A stretch of 8,391 nucleotides of DNA from assembly GCA_945901195.1 (NCBI GenBank), contig CAMDKB010000193.1:1-8391 (forward strand). The letters run 5' to 3'. Origin of the DNA: Rhizobium sp. Q54 (lineage in GTDB: Bacteria > Pseudomonadota > Alphaproteobacteria > Rhizobiales > Beijerinckiaceae). Positions 1 to 6,657 of this stretch are shown one piece after another (the stretch's first letter is position 1; every line of letters begins with the position of its first letter). The notes beneath the pieces are model-generated. The model was not told where the DNA came from. It saw nothing but the letters and a program-made list of their open reading frames with translations, and did no database searches. The translations under genes were made by a program, and so were the position numbers.

Positions 1-352
1 GCGTCTCGATCACGAATACATGTTGCGCCCGTCGGAATGTCCGGTCCTGAAGAAGAAGCCTTCCGACTATATGCGAGACATGTTTTATTCGACGCAGCCT
101 ATGGAAGTGCAGGACATGGGCGCGCTGGAAGATACCTTCCGCATGATCAACGCAGAAACGCAGTTGATGTTCGCCAGCGATTATCCCCATTGGGATTTCG
201 ATCTGCCCTCGACGATATGGGATCTGCCGTTCGTTTCCGACAAGGCCCGGCACAATATCCTCGGCGGCAATGCCGCTCGCGTATTGGGCCTGCAGCCCCG
301 CAATGAAGCGCAGAAGGCGAGCCTGATTAAATATGGGAACCTGAAGGCGTAG
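1..352 (+). CDS. Amidohydrolase-family protein (Amidohydro_2, ACMSD/decarboxylase-like), 3' part only
   Basis: The frame is open from base 2, so the gene starts upstream of the window; about 116 C-terminal residues are visible, ending at the TAG at 350-352. The motif FASDYPHWDFD (Asp codon at 179-181) is the typical C-terminal metal-ligand Asp region of PF04909 TIM-barrel amidohydrolases. The tail with NILGGNAARVLGL is the usual family ending. Known members include ACMSD, 5-carboxyvanillate and gamma-resorcylate decarboxylases, and hydrolases of aromatic ring-cleavage products; the visible part cannot say which reaction applies. The next gene starts 5 nt after the stop, so the two are probably co-transcribed. 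Family assignment is firm. A role in aromatic-acid catabolism is inferred only from the neighbouring hydratase/lyase and CoA ligase. Confidence 0.85.
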   Translation, partial: RLDHEYMLRPSECPVLKKKPSDYMRDMFYSTQPMEVQDMGALEDTFRMINAETQLMFASDYPHWDFDLPSTIWDLPFVSDKARHNILGGNAARVLGLQPRNEAQKASLIKYGNLKA

Positions 353-357
353 AGCTC

Positions 358-1416
358 ATGCGAGTTCCAACAAGGCCAATGCTTGCACGCGTCAGAAATA
401 TCTTACTGTCCCTATGCGCGGTGATCGCCATGGGGCCGCCTGTCGCTGCGCAAACGTCCGTGGAGGAGTTTTACAAAGGCAAGCAGATACGTCTTGTCAT
501 CAGCTCTTCTGCGGGAGGCGGTTATGATCGTTACGGGCGGTTGGTGGCCCGCTATATCGGCAAATATATTCCCGGCAATCCCACGCTCATCCCGTCAAAC
601 ATGCCTGGTGCAGGCGGGCTTGCGGCGACGTCTTATGTCTATGCGGTCGCTCCCAAGGACGGAACAGTCATTGGCGCTGTAGCGGCGGGTTCGGCGCTCG
701 ACAAGCTGATCGGCGAACGCGAAAAGGTGAACTTCGATCCACTGCGCATCAATTACATTGGCAGCGCCAACAGCGAGGTTTTCACCTGCCTCGTGCGCGA
801 CGACAGCCCCATCAGGTCGTTTTCCCAATCCTTCGATCAGGAACTTCTGCTCGGCTCGAGCGGCGGCACGACACGCGATATGCCTGTGCTGCTGACCAGT
901 GTGCTCGGCGCGAAAATCCGGCTCGTTGCGGGATATAAAGGGACGAACGAGATTTCACTCGCGATTGAGCGCGGCGAAGTGCAGGGCCTGTGCGGAATGG
1001 GCTGGACCAGTATCAAATCGCAAAAGCCGGACTGGTTCGCAGAGAAGAAAGTCCGCGTCCTGCTGCAGGAGGCAACAAAGGGTGCGGATGATCTGAATGC
1101 GCAACGCGTGCCGTTATCGATTGATTTCGCCAAAACTCCCGAACAACGCGCCATCATGGAACTCGTCTACGCGCAGGGCGTGTTTACACGGCCCTTCATG
1201 GTCGCGCCTGAAGTGCCGACCGAACGGGTGCAGGCGTTGCGTGAGGCTTTCATGAAAGCGCTTGCCGATCCCGCAGCGATCGAGGAAGCCGAAAAACAGA
1301 AACTCGAAATTACAGCCATCTCGGGCGAGAATTTGCAGGAAATGGTGCGCAAGCTTTATGCGATGGACCCCGCCATTCATGACAAGGCCCGCGCCGCGTT
1401 GGGATACGGGAAATAG
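358..1416 (+). CDS. Periplasmic Bug/TctC-family solute-binding protein (tripartite tricarboxylate transporter type)
   Basis: The 352-aa product has a signal peptide: basic N-terminus, hydrophobic stretch at about 14-29, and probable cleavage after VAA (residue 31). The mature protein opens with EEFYKGKQIRLVISSSAGGGYD (about 36-57, quoted in part), the Bug equivalent of the PGG-x-x-D ligand loop. NMPGAGG (81-87) and APKDGT (98-103) are further family signatures. Bug proteins bind small carboxylates or aromatic acids in the periplasm and normally feed TctA/TctB membrane proteins; neither is visible here, so this is an orphan binding protein. Two cysteines (144, 212) could form a disulfide. The ATG at 358 lies 5 nt after the amidohydrolase stop and has no strong Shine-Dalgarno sequence, so translational coupling is likely. 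An alternative ATG at 379 would shorten the basic region. Ligand unknown; an aromatic acid is plausible from context. Confidence 0.9.
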   Translation: MRVPTRPMLARVRNILLSLCAVIAMGPPVAAQTSVEEFYKGKQIRLVISSSAGGGYDRYGRLVARYIGKYIPGNPTLIPSNMPGAGGLAATSYVYAVAPKDGTVIGAVAAGSALDKLIGEREKVNFDPLRINYIGSANSEVFTCLVRDDSPIRSFSQSFDQELLLGSSGGTTRDMPVLLTSVLGAKIRLVAGYKGTNEISLAIERGEVQGLCGMGWTSIKSQKPDWFAEKKVRVLLQEATKGADDLNAQRVPLSIDFAKTPEQRAIMELVYAQGVFTRPFMVAPEVPTERVQALREAFMKALADPAAIEEAEKQKLEITAISGENLQEMVRKLYAMDPAIHDKARAALGYGK

Positions 1417-1477
1417 GGGCGGTTGTCGTCGCGGAGGCCAAAGGCAATTCGTGACCGCTGCGGGCAAATGTCATTTC

Positions 1478-1510
1478 GATCCTGAATAAATGCTAAGCTT
1501 TTTCGCGGAT
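1478..1510. promoter_or_regulatory. Possible regulatory element with TGCTaAGC core, related to 2513-2547
   Basis: This AT-richer stretch lies in the 170-nt gap before the hydratase/lyase gene, 77-109 nt upstream of its ATG. It contains AAATGCTAAGC followed by a T-run and CGCGGAT. The core matches AAATGCTGAGC upstream of the permease gene at 10 of 11 positions, and similar bases flank both copies (GAT-CC on the left, TTTTC-GGA on the right). It has only a weak inverted symmetry (GCT-a-AGC). It could be an operator shared by two transcription units or a decayed copy of a dispersed repeat. The rest of 1417-1586 holds no credible ORF and no convincing terminator. Confidence 0.3.
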
Positions 1511-1574
1511 ACCCCGCCTGCCCAGTTGACTTTCCTCGCGCAGACGGTTGGATAGGCTGTACAACAAGATCAAT

Positions 1575-1580
1575 AGGGAG
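1575..1580 (+). promoter_or_regulatory. Ribosome binding site of the hydratase/lyase gene
   Basis: AGGGAG lies 6 nt upstream of the ATG at 1587. It decides the start: the longer frame from the TTG at 1548 has no comparable site and adds 13 residues absent from the family. Confidence 0.7.
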
Positions 1581-1586
1581 ACCCAA

Positions 1587-2420
1587 ATGTCCGATGTCAT
1601 CACCCTGGAAACCGTCAAGATCGAGCGCGACGGCGCCACCACCTTCATTATTTTGAACCGGCCTGAAAAGCGCAATGCGATGAGCCCGCAATTGCATCTG
1701 GATATGTGCGAAGCGCTCGACTGGGCCGAAGAAGACGAACAGACCCGCGTTGTCGTCATCACAGGCGCTGGCGGCCATTTCTGCGCCGGACAGGATCTGA
1801 AACTTTATTTCCGCGAAACAGAAAACAATCCAAAAGCGCGCACCCGCGCACGCCGCGCCGCACACGAATGGCGCTGGAACAAGCTCTCGATGTTCCCCAA
1901 GCCGACGATCGCAATGGTGCATGGGTATTGCTTTGGCGGCGGGTTCACGCCGGTCATCGCCTGCGATTTCGCCATCGCTGCGGAAGACGCCAGCTTTGGC
2001 CTTTCAGAAGTGAACTGGGGCATCATTCCCGGCGGTCTCGTCGCCTGGGCGGTCACCGAAGTGATGGGCTATCGCGATGCGATCTATTACTCGGTGACGG
2101 GTGAGCGCTTCAGCGGCAAGGAAGCGGGCGCGATGAAGTTCGTCAACAAGTCCGTGCCCAATGACAAGCTGCGCGAAACCGTGATGGAACTCGCGCGCAA
2201 TCTGGAAGCCAAGAGCCCCGCTGCCGTGCGCTACACCAAGGAAGCCCTGCGCAGCGTACGTCGCATGACCAAGGATCAGGCGCTCGATTATCTCAATTGC
2301 AAGAGCGATGCGCTCAAGCAGCAGGACCCCGAAGGCGGCCGCGAAAAGGCCATGAAGCAATTCCTCGACGACAAGGTGTTCAAGCCGGGTCTTGGAACAT
2401 TCAAGCGCGAAGAAGCCTGA
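1587..2420 (+). CDS. p-Hydroxycinnamoyl-CoA (feruloyl-CoA) hydratase/lyase-like crotonase
   Basis: This 277-aa crotonase matches, from memory, Pseudomonas HCHL/Ech (276 aa) almost end to end: ILNRPEKRNAMSP (22-34), DLK-YFRE (70-77), KPTIAMVHGYCFGGGF (105-120), FGLSEVNWGI (137-146), and a C-terminus with GGREKAMKQFLDDK and KPGL. HCHL hydrates a hydroxycinnamoyl-CoA and then splits it to a benzaldehyde and acetyl-CoA in the cytosol. The catalytic Glu143 of HCHL corresponds to Glu141 here, and Tyr75 to Tyr74. Ser123 is replaced by Thr121, and Tyr239, one of two residues contacting the 4-hydroxyl, by Asn237 in DYLNCK. The subfamily is clear, but the substrate may differ from ferulate or coumarate. 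A hairpin 14 nt past the stop separates it from the permease unit. The other option is a plain enoyl-CoA hydratase of unknown specificity. The SYK-6 FerB name is avoided because of these substitutions. Confidence 0.88.
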   Translation: MSDVITLETVKIERDGATTFIILNRPEKRNAMSPQLHLDMCEALDWAEEDEQTRVVVITGAGGHFCAGQDLKLYFRETENNPKARTRARRAAHEWRWNKLSMFPKPTIAMVHGYCFGGGFTPVIACDFAIAAEDASFGLSEVNWGIIPGGLVAWAVTEVMGYRDAIYYSVTGERFSGKEAGAMKFVNKSVPNDKLRETVMELARNLEAKSPAAVRYTKEALRSVRRMTKDQALDYLNCKSDALKQQDPEGGREKAMKQFLDDKVFKPGLGTFKREEA

Positions 2421-2433
2421 GCCGCAACGACTT

Positions 2434-2458
2434 CCCGGACGCGCCTGGCGCGTTCGGG
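2434..2458 (+). terminator. Strong hairpin, probable transcription terminator after the hydratase/lyase gene
   Basis: Starting 14 nt after the stop codon, CCCGGACGCGC (2434-2444) pairs with GCGCGTTCGGG (2448-2458) in an 11-bp stem with one G-U pair and a CTG loop. The downstream bases (CATCGTCTTACT) are only mildly T-rich, so it is not a textbook intrinsic terminator. It could act with Rho or as a 3'-end stabiliser. Confidence 0.6.
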
Positions 2459-2460
2459 CA

Positions 2461-2514
2461 TCGTCTTACTACCTGCTTTCGTCTTACTACCTGCTTGCGT
2501 ATTACTGCCTGCGA
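2461..2514. repeat. Tandem 18-bp repeat, three units
   Basis: TCGTCTTACTACCTGCTT occurs twice without mismatch (2461-2478 and 2479-2496). A third, degenerate unit at 2497-2514 matches at 13 of 18 positions. It sits between the hairpin and the palindrome upstream of the permease gene. The unit is a multiple of three, but no coding frame is credible here. It may be a polymerase-slippage repeat or a cluster of binding sites. Confidence 0.85.
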
Positions 2515-2516
2515 TA

Positions 2517-2544
2517 CCGGATAAAATGCTGAGCACTTTTCCGG
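2517..2544. repeat. Imperfect palindrome upstream of the permease gene
   Basis: The left arm CCGGATAAAATGC can pair with the right arm GCACTTTTCCGG, with one bulged T, one A-C mismatch and a TGA loop. The centre TGCTGAGCA (2527-2535) is a perfect odd palindrome. It ends 27 nt before the permease ATG. The right half (CACTTTTCCGG) resembles, from memory, the dispersed palindromes common between genes in Rhizobiales genomes. It could be such an element, an operator, or a 5'-UTR hairpin. Confidence 0.6.
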
Positions 2545-2560
2545 AATGAAAATATAATCG

Positions 2561-2566
2561 GGAGGA
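2561..2566 (+). promoter_or_regulatory. Ribosome binding site of the permease gene
   Basis: GGAGGA lies 5 nt before the ATG at 2572 and is the strongest Shine-Dalgarno sequence of the catabolic block. It fixes the permease start. Confidence 0.8.
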
Positions 2567-2571
2567 ACACA

Positions 2572-4320
2572 ATGTCGGCTGAGGCAGGCCAAGCAGGCGC
2601 CGCGCGCCCGCAGCGTTCGCTGCAGCTGGCGGCCATGCTGGTCAACGAGAAGTCGATTTTCGTTACCGTCATCGGCATTATCCTCGCCATTCTCGTCCTG
2701 CCGCCACTGGTCTTTCTCATCAAGGGCGCAATCACGGCCGAAAAAGGTGGCGTCACAAGTTTCACCTTCGCACATTTCCAGACGCTTGCTGCCCAACGCG
2801 GCATCCTCCTGAGCGCCTGGAATTCCCTAGCCTTTGCTATCCTCAGCGCCGTGTTCGCATTGATCATCGGTGGGGTCGTCGCCTGGATTGCCGAACGCAC
2901 CAACGCCCCCTTCAAGAAACTTGCCTATTTCACGACGATCCTGTCGCTGGGCACGCCTTTCGTTCTCTATACGACTGCGTGGCTGATGCTGCTCAGCCGG
3001 TCCGGCCCGCTGAACACTTGGTACAAGATGCTGACCGGCGGCACTGACAATCTCATCAACGTTTATTCCATGTCCGGCATGGTGCTGATTGAAGCGCTGC
3101 TCTGGTCGCCGCTGGTGTTCCTGCTGCTGGGCGGCACGCTGAAGAATTTCAATCCGGAATTGGAGGAGGCCGCACGAATGAGCGGCGCGAGCGCCTGGGA
3201 CACAATTCGCCGCATCACGTTTCGTCTGTCGCTGCCGTCGATCCTCGCATTGATAATGCTGGTGTTCATTCGCACTGTTGAGGCCTTTGAAGTACCGGCG
3301 CTCGTTGGCACACCTGGACGTGTGCATGTGTTGACGACCGATATCTACGATCTCATGCACCGCTCGAATCCGCCTGATCTGGGCACAGCCAGTGCGCTGT
3401 CGGTGGTGCTGCTGGGCGTTGTGTCGGTCTTGCTCTATTTCTACGGCCGCATGACACGCAATGCGGAAAGATATGCAACGATCACAGGCAAAAGCTTTCG
3501 CCCGCGCGAGTTCGAACTGGGCGTATGGCGTATTCCCGCAGGATGCCTGCTGCTGCTGTATTTCTTTGTCATGATCATAATGCCGACAGCGGTGTTGATC
3601 TGGACCTCGCTGATCCCCTTCGAGACCTTTCGCTCGACAGCTTTCAAGCTGATCTCCCTCAAAAATTACCAGATCATATTTTCCGCTTCGCGCAATCTCG
3701 ATCTGATCCTGAATACGTTCATGATAGCATTGAGTGCGGCGACGTTCACCATGCTGCTGGCGGCGATCACCGCGTGGCTTTCGGTGCGCAAGGCGCCGGG
3801 CGCGAAAGCACTCGATCAGCTCGCAACCACGCCGCTGGTGTTTCCCGGCCTTGTCCTTGGCGTCGGCGTGATGCAGTTTTTCCTCAATGTACCACTCGGC
3901 CTCTACGGTACGATATGGATCATCGTGTGGGCGTTTGTGATCAATTACCTGCCCTATGGCGTGCGGTACTCGTTTGCGGGCATGCTGCAGGTTCACAAGG
4001 AGCTTGAAGAAAGCGCCGCCGTCTCGGGCGCAGGACAAGTGACAGCGTTCCGCCGCATCGTGATCCCGTTGCTGGCCCCCTCTGTGATTGCAGGCTGGCT
4101 GTTCATATTCCTTCTATCGACGCGTGTGTTGTCGCTGCCTGTGCTGCTCGCCGGCCCCAGTTCACAGACTGTCGCCGTTGCGATGTTCGATCTGTGGGGC
4201 AACGGACAGGGCCCGGAGCTGGCCGCACTTGGCCTCGTGTGGAGCTTGATGATGACCATCATCTCGCTGCTGTTCTACTTCGTCGCCCGCCGTTCCGGCA
4301 CCGGCATGTATGGTTCGTAG
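2572..4320 (+). CDS. ABC transporter permease, fused two-domain type (iron/thiamine/polyamine-like)
   Basis: The 582-aa inner-membrane protein has about 12 hydrophobic segments (roughly 30-52, 84-106, 117-141, 165-188, 216-236, 270-290, 319-344, and five more after 376). Each half carries the cytoplasmic EAA loop that docks the ATPase: EEAARMSGAS (198-207) and EESAAVSGAG (479-488). Two fused BPD_transp_1 domains of this length are typical of FbpB/ThiP-like importers of ferric iron, thiamine or polyamines. Many members sit in catabolic clusters with unknown ligands. No ATP-binding or ABC-type binding-protein gene is in the window, so partners must be encoded elsewhere. The acyl-CoA ligase starts 17 nt downstream, which implies an operon and suggests import of an organic acid that is then activated. 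That substrate is inference; iron or thiamine cannot be excluded. Confidence 0.92.
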   Translation: MSAEAGQAGAARPQRSLQLAAMLVNEKSIFVTVIGIILAILVLPPLVFLIKGAITAEKGGVTSFTFAHFQTLAAQRGILLSAWNSLAFAILSAVFALIIGGVVAWIAERTNAPFKKLAYFTTILSLGTPFVLYTTAWLMLLSRSGPLNTWYKMLTGGTDNLINVYSMSGMVLIEALLWSPLVFLLLGGTLKNFNPELEEAARMSGASAWDTIRRITFRLSLPSILALIMLVFIRTVEAFEVPALVGTPGRVHVLTTDIYDLMHRSNPPDLGTASALSVVLLGVVSVLLYFYGRMTRNAERYATITGKSFRPREFELGVWRIPAGCLLLLYFFVMIIMPTAVLIWTSLIPFETFRSTAFKLISLKNYQIIFSASRNLDLILNTFMIALSAATFTMLLAAITAWLSVRKAPGAKALDQLATTPLVFPGLVLGVGVMQFFLNVPLGLYGTIWIIVWAFVINYLPYGVRYSFAGMLQVHKELEESAAVSGAGQVTAFRRIVIPLLAPSVIAGWLFIFLLSTRVLSLPVLLAGPSSQTVAVAMFDLWGNGQGPELAALGLVWSLMMTIISLLFYFVARRSGTGMYGS

Positions 4321-4327
4321 ATAATCT

Positions 4328-4333
4328 GGGTGA
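4328..4333 (+). promoter_or_regulatory. Ribosome binding site of the acyl-CoA ligase gene
   Basis: GGGTGA lies 4 nt before the ATG at 4338. It supports this start over a GTG at 4194, which would overlap the permease by 127 nt and add 48 basic, low-complexity residues unrelated to the family. Confidence 0.55.
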
Positions 4334-4337
4334 CAAG

Positions 4338-6491
4338 ATGAGCATTGCCGGTTCAACCGCGCCCGAAAAGGTCGCTGCCTTGCTCAATCCACGCAATGTC
4401 GTGATCGTCGGGGCCAGCGACAGGCCTGGAAACTGGGCCGAACGGGCTGCGCGCAATCTGCGCCAGTATGGATTTCCAGGCAAAATCTATCCATTCAATC
4501 CGACGCGCGATGAAATCTGGGGCGAGAAATGTTACCGGCAATTTGAGGATCTGCCGGAAAAACCCGATCACATGCTGGTCGTTGTTCCTGCAAAATTCGT
4601 GGCGGCGACATTGCGCGATGGGGCGAAGGCTGGCGCGCGCAGCGCCAATGTCCTCAGTTCTGGTTTCGAGGAAGTACCCGGCGAAGAAAACGCTTTACTT
4701 GGACGCGAACTGAAGGCGGTCATCGAGGAAACCGGACTTGCGGTTTGCGGCCCAAATTGCATGGGCAATTTCAATTCGGCGTCGCGCTTCTTCACTCTGA
4801 CTGACGACAGGCCGCACAACTTTGTCGAAGGTCCGGTGGCCCTCTTCGGACAGTCGGGCGGCGTCGTGATGGCGATCAAGCGCGGACTTGAGGAGCGCGG
4901 GCTTATCGCCTCGGCGTTTGTCACGAGCGGCAATGAAAGCGGCTTGAACAGCGCCGATTACATCGATTATTTTGCGCAGCAAGCGCATATCAAGGTGCTT
5001 GTCTGCTATCTGGAATCCATTCGAAATCCGGAAGCCTTTCTCGCGGCCTGCCGCAATGCGCGGGCTGCTGGCAAGACCGTCGTGGTGATGAAGATCGGCG
5101 CGTCCGACGAAGGCCGTGCAGCAGCCGCAGCCCATACCGGAGCGATGGCCGGCGCCATGGATGCTTTCGATGCCGTAGCGGGTGCTGCCGGTGCGCTGCG
5201 GGTGCGCAATCTCGACGATCTCGTGGAAACGGTGGAATACCTTGCCCATGCGCCCCTGCCGAGGGGCAACCGTATCAGCGCCATGACATTCTCGGGCGGC
5301 TTTCGCGGATTGTTGCTTGATTGCGCCCAACTCAACGGCCTGAAATTTCCCTCACTGAGCGAAGTCACGCGGGACCGGCTCGACAAGATTTTGGGGGTCG
5401 GCACCATTCTGGGCAACCCGCTCGATGCCGGGTTTACAGCCTTGTCGAGCACCAAGGCCTATATGGATTGTGTGCAGGTGCTGGTCGACGATCCCGAAAT
5501 CGATGTGGTGATGTTGCAAGAAGAAGTGCCGCGCTGGCCTGGCTCTGAAAAGAAAGAAGCAAACCTGCGCGCGGTCAATGAACTGGCGCCCCGGGCAGGC
5601 AAGCCGATTGTCTTTATCAGCATGGTTTCCTACGGACAGAACGACTACAGCCGCAATCTGCGTGCTCAATTGCCAAATCTGACATTCCTGCAGGAGCCTG
5701 ACCGAATTCTGCGCACCATGCGCGGGATTGTGAATTATGCGGTGCAGGCCCAGGCGGGACATGAAGCGCCGCCGCATCGGGCCAATGCAGAAGGCCTTGC
5801 AATGCTGTCGCAGCTTGCGCGGCAAACTGGCCCGGCAACGCTCGATGAAGTCACTTCGAAAAAACTGCTGCGCCTTTACGGTATTCCAACACCCCGCGAA
5901 GCGTTGGCTAAAACTTCGGATGAAGCTGTCGCCGCAGCTGAGAGCATCGGCTATCCCGTGGTTGCGAAAATCGTCAGCGCCGCCGTGCCACACAAATCCG
6001 ACATCGGCGGTGTCATGGTTAATCTCAAAACCGCCGCGGCTGTGCGCGAAGCCTTTGCAAAAATATCATCCGTTGCGGCATCCCTGCCGGGCCAGCCAGC
6101 CATCGATGGCATATTGATTGCTGAGATGTGCACGGGCGGGTTCGAATGCGTCATGGGCGCCACACGAGATCCGGATGTCGGCCCGGTGTTATTGTTTGGC
6201 AGCGGGGGCGTCGATCTGGAACTGGTGAAAGACTACGCGCTGAGCGCACCCGGGCTCGATAACAAAAGCGCGCTGGAGCTGATTGATCGCACACGGGCGG
6301 GGCAGATCACCCGGGGCTATCGCGGCAGACCAGCGCTGGACCGCAACGGGCTGGCCGAAACTCTGGTCGGCTTGTCGCGCCTGGTCATTGATGGCGATGA
6401 ACTCATCGAGTCCATTGACATCAATCCATTCCTTGTCAGTGAAACGGGTGGCGTTGCACTTGACGGGCTCATAGTCCTGCGGCGGAACTAG
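4338..6491 (+). CDS. Acyl-CoA ligase, ADP(NDP)-forming, fused alpha-beta type (FerA/AcdA-like)
   Basis: The 717-aa cytosolic enzyme makes an acyl-CoA from an acid, CoA and ATP, giving ADP and phosphate. Domain order is CoA-binding Rossmann fold (about 8-145, with VGASDRPGNW at 24-33 and GPNCMG at 138-143), ligase-CoA domain (about 160-470), then ATP-grasp (about 500-717). His266 in AAHTGAMAG is the expected phosphohistidine. His552 in HKSDIGGV is the conserved ATP-grasp histidine. FGSGGVDLELVKD, RGYRGRP and IDINPFL are further ATP-grasp signatures. There is no C-terminal acetyltransferase domain, so it is not Pat. FerA of Sphingobium SYK-6, a feruloyl-CoA synthetase, belongs to this NDP-forming superfamily, which fits the hydratase/lyase two genes upstream. 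Substrate not provable from sequence: acetate or other acids remain possible. It shares an operon with the permease (17-nt gap). Confidence 0.9.
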   Translation: MSIAGSTAPEKVAALLNPRNVVIVGASDRPGNWAERAARNLRQYGFPGKIYPFNPTRDEIWGEKCYRQFEDLPEKPDHMLVVVPAKFVAATLRDGAKAGARSANVLSSGFEEVPGEENALLGRELKAVIEETGLAVCGPNCMGNFNSASRFFTLTDDRPHNFVEGPVALFGQSGGVVMAIKRGLEERGLIASAFVTSGNESGLNSADYIDYFAQQAHIKVLVCYLESIRNPEAFLAACRNARAAGKTVVVMKIGASDEGRAAAAAHTGAMAGAMDAFDAVAGAAGALRVRNLDDLVETVEYLAHAPLPRGNRISAMTFSGGFRGLLLDCAQLNGLKFPSLSEVTRDRLDKILGVGTILGNPLDAGFTALSSTKAYMDCVQVLVDDPEIDVVMLQEEVPRWPGSEKKEANLRAVNELAPRAGKPIVFISMVSYGQNDYSRNLRAQLPNLTFLQEPDRILRTMRGIVNYAVQAQAGHEAPPHRANAEGLAMLSQLARQTGPATLDEVTSKKLLRLYGIPTPREALAKTSDEAVAAAESIGYPVVAKIVSAAVPHKSDIGGVMVNLKTAAAVREAFAKISSVAASLPGQPAIDGILIAEMCTGGFECVMGATRDPDVGPVLLFGSGGVDLELVKDYALSAPGLDNKSALELIDRTRAGQITRGYRGRPALDRNGLAETLVGLSRLVIDGDELIESIDINPFLVSETGGVALDGLIVLRRN

Positions 6492-6502
6492 CACCACCTG
6501 AG

Positions 6503-6528
6503 TACCCGGTAACGGGTAACTATTTGTT
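6503..6528 (+). terminator. Weak hairpin plus T-rich tail after the acyl-CoA ligase gene
   Basis: TACCCG (6503-6508) and CGGGTA (6513-6518) form a perfect 6-bp stem with a GTAA loop, 11 nt past the stop codon. The following ACTATTTGTT is moderately T-rich. The stem is short, so this is only a candidate terminator for the permease-ligase operon. Confidence 0.4.
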
Positions 6529-6657
6529 AGTCATAAACAACCGGCGGCAGGCCCTCGTCCTGCCATCACCCCATAGACACCATCGGCGGCGAGCAATTTG
6601 CAGCCTTCGTCCTGCGCGCGGGCCAACGAGCCTCAAATCCAGGATCAGGTGTCTCAA
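6529..6657 (+). other. Intergenic region between the catabolic and polysaccharide blocks
   Basis: An AT-rich patch at 6519-6540 has short inverted arms (TTGTT at 6524-6528, AACAA at 6536-6540). It is followed by a 6-bp stem GGCAGG/CCTGCC (6546-6551, 6559-6564) with a 7-nt loop. The bases around TCGTCCTGC at 6556-6563 recur imperfectly near 6608. The wecB promoter must lie here if wecB is not read from upstream, but no convincing -35/-10 pair was found. No coding region is seen. Confidence 0.4.

Noticed and set aside
1526..1554. TTGACT at 1526-1531 as a -35 box for the hydratase/lyase gene
   Set aside because: The -35 is good, but the hexamer at 17-nt spacing (TGGATA) matches the -10 consensus poorly, so no promoter is claimed.
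1548..1586. TTG start extending the hydratase/lyase by 13 residues
   Set aside because: It has no ribosome binding site and no family similarity in the added residues. The ATG at 1587 has AGGGAG at good spacing.
2553..2558. Perfect TATAAT as a -10 box for the permease gene
   Set aside because: It ends 13 nt before the ATG, so transcription would start at or inside the Shine-Dalgarno sequence, and the -35 position (TGAGCA) is poor. Probably chance in an AT-rich leader.
2827..4038. 403-codon open frame on the minus strand opposite the permease
   Set aside because: It is rich in His, Arg and Gln with no recognisable domain, and lies wholly antisense to a well-supported membrane protein. It is a codon-bias shadow.
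4194..4337. GTG start extending the acyl-CoA ligase by 48 residues
   Set aside because: It overlaps the permease gene by 127 nt, and the added sequence is basic, shadow-like and not part of the family.
6598..6657. TTG start extending WecB by 20 residues
   Set aside because: WecB proteins begin at MKIL-x-x-FGTRPE, which matches the ATG at 6658.
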